A DNA stretch of 64,000 bases from CADCWK01 sp035944555 (GTDB lineage: Bacteria > Chloroflexota > Chloroflexia > Thermomicrobiales > UBA6265): the NCBI GenBank assembly GCA_035944555.1, contig DASZAY010000026.1, forward strand, positions 1-64,000, written 5' to 3'. Every line of letters starts with the position of its first letter. The first letter of the stretch is position 1. The notes below the pieces were generated by a model. That model did not search any database. It had not been told where the DNA came from and was given only the letters and a program-made list of their open reading frames with translations. The translations under genes were made by a program, and so were the position numbers. Shown one piece after another: positions 1-7,578 of this stretch.

Positions 1-20
1 GGACGACCGATCGGTCGTCC
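1..20. terminator. Perfect hairpin at window edge
   Basis: An 8-bp perfect inverted repeat (GGACGACC / GGTCGTCC) flanks a GATC loop. It lies 64 bases beyond the stop of the minus-strand binding-protein gene, so it probably ends that transcript. No long T-tract is visible and the left context is cut by the window edge. Confidence 0.5.
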
Positions 21-84
21 CCGCTCCTCTCTCTGTGTGTCTACGGCGTCCGGCCCGCTGGCACCGGGGACATCACGTTCGGTC

Positions 85-1458
85 CTAGGTGGCCGGAGTA
101 GCCATCGGAGTGGCCAGCGGCCCCTCAAGGGCCTCCAGCTGCTGGATGACCGGAGCGGACTCCGCCTCAAGCTGCACCGCGGCAGCGCTGAAGACTTCCT
201 GGACCGGCGCGCCGTTGACCATGATCTGCTGCAGGGCGTCGTCGATCACGGTCTGGCCGGAGGAGACGAAGCGCCGGGCCGGGTCGGACGGGGATGCGCG
301 GGCGTAGAGCTGGTCGACGGCGACCCGGAAGTTCGGGTTGGCCTCGAAGAAGGCCGTCATCTCCGGCCCTTCGATGGCACTGGTGCGGACCGGCATGTAG
401 CCGGTGTTCTGAGACCACCAGGTGGTCGTCTCCGGCGAGGCCCAGTGGCTGTAGAAGGCGAACGCCGCCTGCTGCCGCTCCGGTGAGATGCCGTTCATGA
501 TGCCCATGCCCGAGCCGCCGCTGGACGCACCACGGGTAGCGCCCTCAGCCTCGATCGGCATGAAGGCCGTGCCGATCTCGAAGCCGGCCTGCTCTGCCGC
601 CGTCGTCAGGCTGGTCAGGGAGCCGGTCGAGAAGAAGCCGGTGGCGGAGAAGCCATTGCCGAAGTCGGCCCCGGTCTGGCCGGCCTGCGGCATGTATCCC
701 CAGCCCTCGGCCAGCGCATCCTGGTAGTACTGCCCGGCGGCGACGGCGCCCGGCTCATCAAACGTGACGCGGAAGTCATCGGTGCTGAAGTTGCCGCCGA
801 ATCCCCAGACGACGCCCTGGAAGAACCAGGCGGCAGGGTCGAAGGCCATCGCGTAAATCTGCTGCGACTCGTCGGTCAGCGCCGGGCCGAACTCGCGCAG
901 CTGGGAATAGGTCTCGGCCGGACCGGGCAGCCCGGCAGCCTCGTAGAGCGAGCGGTTGTAATACATCAGCGACGTGCTGCGGGCGAGTGGCAGCCAGTAG
1001 TACGACCCCTGACGCAGTCCCTCGTCGCGCAGGACCGGGATCAGGTCGTCGATCGGAAAATTGGACGACGAGATCAAATCGTCCATCGGGACGAAGTTGT
1101 TGTTGAGGTAGAAGCGGAACCAGAGCTGCTCGGGGAGCAGGACGGCGTCCGGGAACGAGCCGTCCTGCAGAGCCAGCGTCAGCTGCTGGGCGGTGTCCTC
1201 GTAGCTCGTGTTCTGCAGTCCGTTGACGATCACGCCCGTGTTGAGGGCGTTGAACTCACTGATGACGTCCTGGATCCGGTTGCCGACATCGCCGGTCAGC
1301 CCGTACCAGAAGGTGATCTCGACGTTCGATCCCTGGCGGCTGATCACGTTCGGCGCGGTGAAGGCCCGGCTCGCCTTGGGGCCGGCGACGGACGCGAGAG
1401 CGGCACCGCCGGCGGCGGCCCCGGCAACGAGCGTGCGGCGGGAAAGGGTCGAAGGCAT
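85..1458 (-). CDS. Sugar-type ABC transporter substrate-binding protein (family 1)
   Basis: A 457-residue extracytoplasmic solute-binding protein that would deliver a substrate, probably a sugar or glycoside, to an ABC importer. The N-terminus carries a Tat-like signal (SRRTLVAG followed by an Ala/Gly-rich stretch to about residue 32). The mature part has family-1 features such as VEITFWYGLTGD near residue 46, and GSGMGIMNG in the second lobe. The C-terminus ends in a TP-rich tail (PLATPMATPAT). The ATG is preceded by AAGGAG at 8 bases. No permease genes lie upstream within 1.4 kb; they may lie beyond the left edge, downstream on this strand. The substrate cannot be read from sequence. Confidence 0.88.
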   Translation of the reverse strand: MPSTLSRRTLVAGAAAGGAALASVAGPKASRAFTAPNVISRQGSNVEITFWYGLTGDVGNRIQDVISEFNALNTGVIVNGLQNTSYEDTAQQLTLALQDGSFPDAVLLPEQLWFRFYLNNNFVPMDDLISSSNFPIDDLIPVLRDEGLRQGSYYWLPLARSTSLMYYNRSLYEAAGLPGPAETYSQLREFGPALTDESQQIYAMAFDPAAWFFQGVVWGFGGNFSTDDFRVTFDEPGAVAAGQYYQDALAEGWGYMPQAGQTGADFGNGFSATGFFSTGSLTSLTTAAEQAGFEIGTAFMPIEAEGATRGASSGGSGMGIMNGISPERQQAAFAFYSHWASPETTTWWSQNTGYMPVRTSAIEGPEMTAFFEANPNFRVAVDQLYARASPSDPARRFVSSGQTVIDDALQQIMVNGAPVQEVFSAAAVQLEAESAPVIQQLEALEGPLATPMATPAT

Positions 1459-1626
1459 GAAGGAACTCCTTGTCGTCCGGTCAGGTGCAGCGCGTGCGTG
1501 CGGCCGGAAGCATGACGACCAGGGAGTCCCATGTGGTTGAGATTTTGTGAAATAAGCTGTCCAGCCCGGGAGACCGGATGGACGATCAGTGCTTGCGTGA
1601 AAGGCCTATGGTGTGGATCCCGCCAG

Positions 1627-2880
1627 CTATCCGGGCCGGTCCGGTTGATCAGGCGACGGCAGGAGGTCTGCGCGACCGATCCGCCGGAGAAGCCGGATCG
1701 ACGGATGCAGGAGTTCATCCGGACCAGCCACCCATCCGGTGATGGCCTCGAGCGCCGCATCGCGCCCCGCCCGCTCATCGGCGTAGGTGACCGCGACGGG
1801 CAGATCCGGCGCGATCCAGGGCCGGTCGTCGTAGGGCAGGGAAGTTTGCCAGAACAGCGTCGAGACCGTCGCCGCGATCTGGCTGTTCGGCAGGACGAGC
1901 GAGCCGTTCTCGCCGTAGTGGTTGGGCGCGGTCCCGGTGGGCTCGCCGACGAACCGGGCATGGGTCCGCTGCTCCAGCGCCGCACAGAGGTTCATCGCAG
2001 CCGAAAAGGTCTGTCGCCCGGTGATCACGAACAGGCCGCCGGGGTGGTTGACCCGTTCGCACCGGACGAGGCCGTCGACGAGCGGGGCGTTGAGCGCCAT
2101 GTTGCCGCCCCCGTTCCGGCGGACATCGACGATCAGTCGCCGGATCCCGTCCCGCTTGATCACCTCAAACAGCCTCCCGAACAGGTCGGCCAGCGACCGG
2201 CCGGGATCGTCGCGCACGGCGTCGTAGCGCAGGTGGACGGTCGGGACCGGTCCGGGCACCCGGGCGAAGCCGTTGCCGCGCCACGTCGACTCGCTCTCGA
2301 GGCTGACCAGGTGCAACCTGCCCGGGAAACGATCGAGGCGGATGGTCTCCAGCGCGCCGCCGGACCGGACCACCGCCAGGCGCATGGAGCCGGGGTCATG
2401 GGCCACCCCCACCGCGTGGAGTACCTCCGGGATGACAAGCAGCCCCGGCAGACGGGCCAGCACGGTAAAGCCGTTATCCCGGCTGACGGCGGGCCGGAGT
2501 GATTCCAGGACGGTACCAATCGGCACACCGTCGATCGCGACGAGCCGGCAGCCGATGAGATCGGCATGCTCGGGCGCGGCTCCCGTGATCCAGGTGCCAT
2601 CCTCGTACAGTCCGATCGTGACCGGCAGCGAGCCGTAGCCCGCGACGTCGTGAAGCCAGACGGCGGTGTGCCCATCCCCGATGGCTGCGAGGAGACGCGC
2701 CAACGCGACCGGGACCGCATGCCCGGGGAGCGCCGGGAGTCGCCGCCGGATGGACGCGACGACGTCCCGGAATCCGTCCGGGCTGATGGTGTGATGCGGC
2801 CGGACGTGTTCACGGAGGATTGCGGCGGCCAGCCAGTCCAGGTCCTCACGCCAGCTGCCGGGCGTCATGGTGTCGAACAC
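1627..2880 (-). CDS. S41-family peptidase-like protein
   Basis: About 417 residues with the S41 (tail-specific/tricorn) fold: an N-terminal helical region with GDGHTAVWL, a PDZ-like middle part (VAIDGVPIGTVLE), and a catalytic part with VDVRRNGGG, then TGRQTFSAAMN containing the probable nucleophile Ser, then FVGEPTG. The Lys of CtpA-type proteases is not obvious after the Ser, so a tricorn-type Ser-His-Glu arrangement is more likely. No signal peptide is visible, suggesting a cytoplasmic protein. The GTG at 2880 is chosen because AGGAGGG lies just before it; an upstream GTG (2901) and an ATG (2868) in frame are alternatives. It is divergent from the small membrane-protein gene at 2996. Confidence 0.8.
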   Translation of the reverse strand: MFDTMTPGSWREDLDWLAAAILREHVRPHHTISPDGFRDVVASIRRRLPALPGHAVPVALARLLAAIGDGHTAVWLHDVAGYGSLPVTIGLYEDGTWITGAAPEHADLIGCRLVAIDGVPIGTVLESLRPAVSRDNGFTVLARLPGLLVIPEVLHAVGVAHDPGSMRLAVVRSGGALETIRLDRFPGRLHLVSLESESTWRGNGFARVPGPVPTVHLRYDAVRDDPGRSLADLFGRLFEVIKRDGIRRLIVDVRRNGGGNMALNAPLVDGLVRCERVNHPGGLFVITGRQTFSAAMNLCAALEQRTHARFVGEPTGTAPNHYGENGSLVLPNSQIAATVSTLFWQTSLPYDDRPWIAPDLPVAVTYADERAGRDAALEAITGWVAGPDELLHPSIRLLRRIGRADLLPSPDQPDRPG

Positions 2881-2995
2881 GGACCCTCCTGTCGCGCTCA
2901 CCCACGGAACCGATCGTCACGCGCGACCGTCTGGTCCAGGAGAAGGGAACGGCCAGCCGCGAGGCCAGATGGGTGACCGACGGGGGGATAGTGCC

Positions 2996-3466
2996 ATGCC
3001 GAACCCGCTGCGACGGATACGCCAGGCCGCAACAGCCCCTGTGCGCCGGCGCCGGACGCACCGCGCCGTTGATCCAGGCTGGGCCAGCGGGTCCTGGCTG
3101 ATGCCACAATCGGATGCGGCGACGCAGCACCGCAGTCAGGCCACCGAGACCGGCTCCGGGGATAACCTTTTGACTGCCGGCGGCGCGATCGCCGGAGTCG
3201 CGACACTGGTACCCGAGTCGGCGGGCACGAGTACGACGCAGGAGACAACCCGCGAATGGACCGGCAACGGGGTCGATGCGGCGGCGGCCACCGAGAGCGG
3301 GATCGACGGATTCACGCCGTCATCGGGCGACTCCGGCCCGGACCTTGGCGGACTGTCGTCCGCGCTGGACGGGGTGAGCGGTGGCGGATCGGGCTGCTTC
3401 GATCCCGGCTGCTCCTGGATGCTGCTCACGGTCATCAGCGGAACGGTCCTGGCCATCCTGCTCTAG
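2996..3466 (+). CDS. Small protein with C-terminal membrane segment
   Basis: A 156-residue protein of unknown function. It has a basic N-terminus (MPNPLRRIRQ), a short hydrophobic stretch around LLTAGGAIAGVATLV, a Ser/Gly/Thr-rich probably disordered middle, and a C-terminal hydrophobic segment (SWMLLTVISGTVLAILL) preceded by CFDPGC with two cysteines. The arrangement suggests a tail-anchored envelope protein. The ATG at 2996 follows GGGGGA; longer in-frame starts overlap the divergent peptidase gene and look non-coding. I do not recognise a family. Confidence 0.5.
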   Translation: MPNPLRRIRQAATAPVRRRRTHRAVDPGWASGSWLMPQSDAATQHRSQATETGSGDNLLTAGGAIAGVATLVPESAGTSTTQETTREWTGNGVDAAAATESGIDGFTPSSGDSGPDLGGLSSALDGVSGGGSGCFDPGCSWMLLTVISGTVLAILL

Positions 3467-3652
3467 AGCGGTCATCGATGCAACTGCCTGCACGCGATGG
3501 TCGACGTCGTTATCGCCTGGCGGCGATGGCCGCTGCGCAGCCCGGGTACCCTCTAGGTGTGGGCAAGACCGTACCCCTACGAAATGGACGCGGACAAGGC
3601 CGGATTCAAGAACTCCCAGTGCAATCGACTCGAGTCCTGGCTGCATCGCGCA

Positions 3653-3703
3653 CGAAAACGGCGACCGGGCCGGATCCTGATGGATCCGGCCCGGTCGTTT
3701 TCG
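3653..3703. terminator. Bidirectional terminator hairpin
   Basis: A 16-bp perfect stem (CGACCGGGCCGGATCC and its complement) with a TGAT loop is flanked by AAAAC on the left and TTTTCG on the right, so it has a U-tract in both directions. It separates the plus-strand small membrane protein from the minus-strand CHRD-like gene. The 186 bases between 3467 and 3652 show no ORF and no RNA family I recognise. Confidence 0.85.
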
Positions 3704-3740
3704 CTACTTGCGCGATGTGCGGGCAGCGAAACTGGACGGA

Positions 3741-4547
3741 TTACGCCGCCAGGGACGGAGCGGCAGAGCTTTCCTCGTCATCGGACGGGACCGGCTCGAC
3801 CGACTCGCCGCCGTCATCGGACGGGACCGGCTCGACCGACTCATCGGCGCTCGGAACCGGGGCAACGGAACCGTCCTCGGACGGAACCGGCTCGACGGAC
3901 GGGGCAACCGACTCGACGGCGGACGGCTCGGCGCTCTCCGTGTCGATGACGGCCGGGGTCGCGGCCGGGGTGGCAACGCTTCCACCACCCGTTGCGGCAT
4001 CGGCGACCTGGACGAAGGTGATCAGGACGGTGACGCTGCCGTCACCGTTCTCGGTCAGGATGGCGGAACCGGCGAACTGCGGGCCATCGGAACCCTCGAC
4101 CGGGGTGAGGCCGACGAAGAAGACGCCGTCGCGCTCAAAGCCGCCGATCTCACCGCAGGTGATGTAGGTCTCGAGCTCGTCGGTGCTCAGGTGGAAGTTG
4201 ATAGCATGCGGCTCGGCCAGGATGTCGTCGAGCGTGACGTCCGACAGAACAGTCTCGGAGACGTAGACCGGCGTGGCGTTCTCGCTGCCCTGGAACTCGG
4301 CCGTGCCCTCCTCGGCATCCTCCTGGAGGTTGTCGATCGTCGCGTTGTTCAGCGGGAAGACGACATCGCCCAACCCGCCATCGACGCAGCTGCCGGCGTG
4401 GATATGGCCGGGGCGCGGCGTGCCTGGCCCGTCGACGGTGACATCGTCGTCCTGGGCCTGGGCGATGCCGAACCCGGCAACGGCAAGAGCCATGACGAAC
4501 ATGACTGAGAGCGTGGCTACCAGCGTTCGAAGATTCAGTCGGTGCAT
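3741..4547 (-). CDS. Secreted CHRD-like protein with Ser/Glu/Pro repeat tail
   Basis: A 268-residue exported protein. Residues 1-32 form a signal peptide (MALAVAGFGIAQAQ before the mature part). The central 150 residues contain HIHAGSC, then a paired CGEIGG, and HAINFHLS, resembling the CHRD type of extracellular domain; two cysteines could form a disulfide. From about residue 180 the chain is low-complexity, with repeated VEPVPSDD units. The ATG at 4547 is preceded by AGGAGG at 10 bases. Longer upstream readings run into the promoter and leader of the divergent binding protein and are rejected. The molecular role is unknown; assignment to CHRD is by motif resemblance only. Confidence 0.7.
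   Translation of the reverse strand: MHRLNLRTLVATLSVMFVMALAVAGFGIAQAQDDDVTVDGPGTPRPGHIHAGSCVDGGLGDVVFPLNNATIDNLQEDAEEGTAEFQGSENATPVYVSETVLSDVTLDDILAEPHAINFHLSTDELETYITCGEIGGFERDGVFFVGLTPVEGSDGPQFAGSAILTENGDGSVTVLITFVQVADAATGGGSVATPAATPAVIDTESAEPSAVESVAPSVEPVPSEDGSVAPVPSADESVEPVPSDDGGESVEPVPSDDEESSAAPSLAA
3778..3842. repeat. 36-bp tandem repeat within coding tail
   Basis: Two identical 29-base stretches start at 3778 and 3814, a 36-base period; further degenerate copies run to about 3910. They encode the 12-residue Ser/Glu/Val/Pro-Asp repeats of the CHRD-like protein's tail, so this is a coding minisatellite likely to vary in copy number. Confidence 0.8.
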
Positions 4548-4724
4548 TGGTGACGGTCCTCCTGTGACTGTCCGGGTGGGCACGGTGACCACCCCGATCG
4601 AGGGCGGATAGGGATGTCCCCATCCAGCCGGCCGCTCCTGCGCCACGTCTTGACGCGGCGTGGTCCGCGAGTCGCAAGGATTGGTTTCGCAAGCGCCGGG
4701 CCGCGGTGAGTCTGTCCAGGCAAA

Positions 4725-4753
4725 TTGACAGTCCATCGGGCCATTGCTAGTCT
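4725..4753 (+). promoter_or_regulatory. Sigma70-type promoter of binding protein A
   Basis: TTGACA at 4725-4730, a 17-base spacer, and TAGTCT at 4748-4753. The same arrangement occurs before the paralogous gene at 7342-7370, which supports function. Transcription would start about 4759, at the first hairpin of the leader. Confidence 0.7.
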
Positions 4754-4758
4754 GCGGA

Positions 4759-4853
4759 AACTGTTCCATAGCAGTTGGTACGCCTGTACCGTGCGATACC
4801 CGGTGAGCCGGATGAACTCCCCGCGATCGCTGTCCCTCGAAGGAGTGGGACAG
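4759..4853 (+). promoter_or_regulatory. Structured leader RNA, copy A
   Basis: This stretch is nearly identical to 7376-7471 before the paralogous gene, although the sequence between it and each start codon has diverged. It can fold into four small hairpins: AACTG/CAGTT (4759-4776), GGTAC/GTACC (4777-4790), CCGG/CCGG (4800-4811) and CTGTCCC/GGGACAG (4830-4853). The last loop contains AAGGAGT, which looks like a buried Shine-Dalgarno. A shared conserved block next to GATGGAGACTGCCCG just before each ATG is a second constrained site. The function (stability, attenuation or ligand sensing) is inferred; it matches no riboswitch class I can recognise. Confidence 0.5.
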
Positions 4854-4960
4854 ATCGAACACATCGTCCCTCCTGCGGGATGGGTGTACCAGCGAATGTC
4901 CCGGAAACCGCGGTCGGCATGAGTCGATCGCCGCTGGACGTACGCGATGGAGACTGCCCG

Positions 4961-6664
4961 ATGACGGACAGCAACGTTACGCGTGACCTGCTCACCCGGA
5001 AGCTCGACCGCCGGGCGCTCGTCGGCACTACGGCGGTCAGCGCGCTCGCCGTCGCCGCCTGGCCGCGCCACCTCGGCGCCGCCCCGGTCCGGCAGGAAGG
5101 TTCCACGATCATCATCGGCTCGCTCGGCGAAGCCTTCTCGCTCAACCCGTTCATCGCCAATGATGCCGAGAGCGTCTGGCGTACCCAGATGCTGTTTGAC
5201 GAGTTCGTCAGACCCGACCCGCAGACCTACCTTCCAACACCCAGTCTCGCCGCCTCGTGGGCGATCGACGGTCTCACCTTCACGTTCGCGATCCAGCCCA
5301 ATGCGAGATTCTCTGACGGCACCGACGTCACCGCAGAGGACGTGAAGTTCACGATCGAAGGCATCCTTAACCCGGCGACCGCATCCCAGAACGCCAGCAA
5401 GTTCACCGCGATCATGGGCGCGCCCGAGTTCACCGGTTCCGACACATCGACCGCCGCCGGAACGCCGGCCGTTGGGACACCGTTCACCGGCTCCCCGACC
5501 GGCGTCTCGGGTATCGAAGCCGTCGACGCCAAGACGCTGCGGATCACGCTGTTCCAGCCGGATGCCGCCTTCCTCTACAACCTGCGCTTCGTCTCCGTCG
5601 TCCCGAAGGCGCAGCTGGAGGGCCAGCCGCTGGACCAATCGTCGGCGGCGCCGTTCTTTCAGAACCCGGTCGGAGCCGGGGCGTACGTCTTCCAGAGCTG
5701 GAATGTCGGCGCCGACTTCATTGCCACCGCCAACCCGCATTACTGGGACACCGGCAAGCCAAGCATCCAGTCCTTCACCCACCGGACCATCGCCGACGCC
5801 TCGACGCTCGCCAACGCGCTCCAATCGGGCGAGATCGACGGCTCACTCTATGCCTCGCCGACCCTGACAGAGCAGCTCCAGGCGGCCGGCAACCTGACGA
5901 TCATGGTGCCGCCGTTCAACTCGCCGGACGGGACGGTCTTCAACTGCCGAATGGCGCCGTTCGACAATGCCGAGGTCCGGCGCGCCTTCGCGATGGCAGC
6001 CGACGTGGGGTCCTACGTCAATGACTCGCTGCTCGGTCTTGGTCAGGCGGGGCTTGGTCCGATCGCGCCGGGATCCTGGGCCTACGACACCACGCTCACC
6101 CCGATCCCCTATGACCCGGAGGCCGCGCGCGCTGTCTTCGAGGCCAACGGCATGATCGGCCAGACGTACGAGATGATCACGAACTCCGGCAACATTCTCC
6201 GGGAGGACTGGTGCGTTCGTCTCCAGGCCAACCTGCGGGATCTGGGAGTCAACCTCTCGTTCACGCCGATCGAGTGGGCGACCATGACCGAGCGGCTGAC
6301 GGTCACCCGGGACTTCCAGTTGAGCACGGGCGAGTTTGCCGGGGCGATCGGGAACCCGGACGAGCTGTTCGAGCAGTTCCACAGCACCGGGGTCGCCAAC
6401 CACACCGGGTTCAGCACCCCGGAGCTGGATGCACTGCTCCAGCAAGCCCGCCAGATCCTAGACCAGGAAGAAGCCAAGCCGGTCTGGTCGCAGATCCAGC
6501 ACATCCTCATGCGCGAGGTGCCGATGCACTGGGCCTGGTACCGGCCCTATATCTCGGTGGTGAGCAACGAGTACACCGGCTTTACCCTGAGCAATCTGGA
6601 CGGCGGCATCTTCCGGACGCTACCGGATGCGACGATGACGGATGCGGCCGCAGTAATCCAGTGA
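4961..6664 (+). CDS. Family-5 (peptide/nickel-type) ABC substrate-binding protein A
   Basis: A 567-residue extracytoplasmic binding protein for oligopeptide-like solutes. Residues 8-45 form a Tat-type signal (LDRRALVGT, then a hydrophobic Ala/Val stretch, with PVRQEG after cleavage). Family-5 marks include FSDGTDVTAEDVKFT near residue 115 and the ANPHYWDTGKP segment near 260. It is clearly paralogous to the gene at 7579, including identical signal sequence and leader, so it arose by local duplication. No permease follows it directly; it probably uses the permeases at 9364-11332. The ATG at 4961 is chosen because similarity between the copies ends there in protein sense and the Tat signal follows. 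Confidence 0.92.
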   Translation: MTDSNVTRDLLTRKLDRRALVGTTAVSALAVAAWPRHLGAAPVRQEGSTIIIGSLGEAFSLNPFIANDAESVWRTQMLFDEFVRPDPQTYLPTPSLAASWAIDGLTFTFAIQPNARFSDGTDVTAEDVKFTIEGILNPATASQNASKFTAIMGAPEFTGSDTSTAAGTPAVGTPFTGSPTGVSGIEAVDAKTLRITLFQPDAAFLYNLRFVSVVPKAQLEGQPLDQSSAAPFFQNPVGAGAYVFQSWNVGADFIATANPHYWDTGKPSIQSFTHRTIADASTLANALQSGEIDGSLYASPTLTEQLQAAGNLTIMVPPFNSPDGTVFNCRMAPFDNAEVRRAFAMAADVGSYVNDSLLGLGQAGLGPIAPGSWAYDTTLTPIPYDPEAARAVFEANGMIGQTYEMITNSGNILREDWCVRLQANLRDLGVNLSFTPIEWATMTERLTVTRDFQLSTGEFAGAIGNPDELFEQFHSTGVANHTGFSTPELDALLQQARQILDQEEAKPVWSQIQHILMREVPMHWAWYRPYISVVSNEYTGFTLSNLDGGIFRTLPDATMTDAAAVIQ

Positions 6665-7341
6665 TCTCTCAGGTGTCGTTCGCCAGGGGACGACCAACAT
6701 CGGCGGTCCGGCGATCTCCTGGTCGGAACCAGTCTCTGGCGTTCGTATCGAAACGCCTTGCCGCCCGGTAGCTCCGGATCAGCAGCGCGGCGGGAACCCC
6801 GAGCTGAGGAACCGCTCAATGCGCTCGTCGCGCAAAGAACCATGCTCCAGCCCGGGGCTTATGGAAGGGGACGGATGGTTGAGGTATCGACCGGCCCGCC
6901 TTCCCTACCATGATTGAGATTGCGGATGTACATCGGCTTCATCGGAGACCGCCGCGTCGATCCCGTGTCCGGGATCTGCCTGTCCTGAAGACGCCGCGCC
7001 AAGCAGCGAGCGAGTCGATCTGACGGCCCCGGACGCACCCAGGTGTTTCCCTTTTACGTCGATCCAGGCCGGGTCCCAGGACGACCCGCTCGCTTCGCGA
7101 CGGGCAGGACACAGGACACCCTCGCCCGCCCCTCCGATGCTGGTCACCTACCGTTCATGAGCAAGGAGCCAACCGGCGCCAAGAGGCTTTGGAGCAAGCT
7201 CCTGGGCAACGGAGTGAGGCCGGGGATGGCTCATCGCATGCCGCCAGTCACCCCTGACTCACCGTCTGGTCCCGCAACAGCCCGCGAATCGTGGGAAGCC
7301 GGTTGGCAGGCGGCGGACGGCGGCGGTCCTACCGGCTCGAA
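6665..7341. other. Intergenic stretch between the duplicated units
   Basis: About 680 bases between the stop of binding protein A and the promoter of binding protein B. Short open frames exist on both strands but none has a plausible start site or a recognisable product. I see no tRNA, repeat or strong terminator here. It probably contains the decayed junction of the duplication. Confidence 0.5.
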
Positions 7342-7370
7342 TTGACAGCCCACGGGCCCATTGCTAGGCT
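7342..7370 (+). promoter_or_regulatory. Sigma70-type promoter of binding protein B
   Basis: TTGACA at 7342-7347, 17-base spacer, TAGGCT at 7365-7370. It matches the promoter at 4725-4753 in both boxes and spacing. Confidence 0.7.
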
Positions 7371-7375
7371 GCGAC

Positions 7376-7471
7376 AACTGTTCCATAGCAGTTGGTACGC
7401 CCGTACCGCGCAATACCCGGTGAGCCGGGACGACCACCCCGCGATCGCTGTCCCTCGAAGGAGTGGGACTG
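7376..7471 (+). promoter_or_regulatory. Structured leader RNA, copy B
   Basis: Second copy of the leader at 4759-4853. Hairpins AACTG/CAGTT (7376-7393) and GGTAC/GTACC (7394-7407) are kept exactly; the loop of the second changes from GCCT to GCCC. In the last hairpin (7448-7471) the penultimate pair is lost (GGGACTG instead of GGGACAG), while GTCCC/GGGAC is kept. Differences cluster outside the stems, consistent with a selected RNA structure. Confidence 0.5.
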
Positions 7472-7578
7472 ATGGCAGGTATCGTTCTCCTTGCAGGACA
7501 CATGCATCGGCGGGCGTCCTGAAACTCGCGGTCGGCACATGCCGACCGCCGTTGATCCCATACGATGGAGACTGCCCG

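Noticed and set aside
3467..3652. Possible small RNA (6S, SRP or tmRNA) ahead of the strong terminator at 3653
   Set aside because: None of the conserved cores (SRP GGAAGCAG loop, tmRNA tRNA-like end, 6S bubble) could be seen.
4795..4840. Resemblance to a TPP riboswitch (ATACCCGGTGAGCC followed by GATGA)
   Set aside because: The required CTGAGA element and the second ACC..GATC arm are absent in both copies, and the downstream gene is not a thiamine gene.
4759..4853. T-box leader
   Set aside because: No AGGGTGGNACCGCG antiterminator motif and no specifier stem.
7043..7345. Open frame between the binding-protein genes
   Set aside because: No ribosome site, no recognisable sequence, and it runs into the promoter at 7342.
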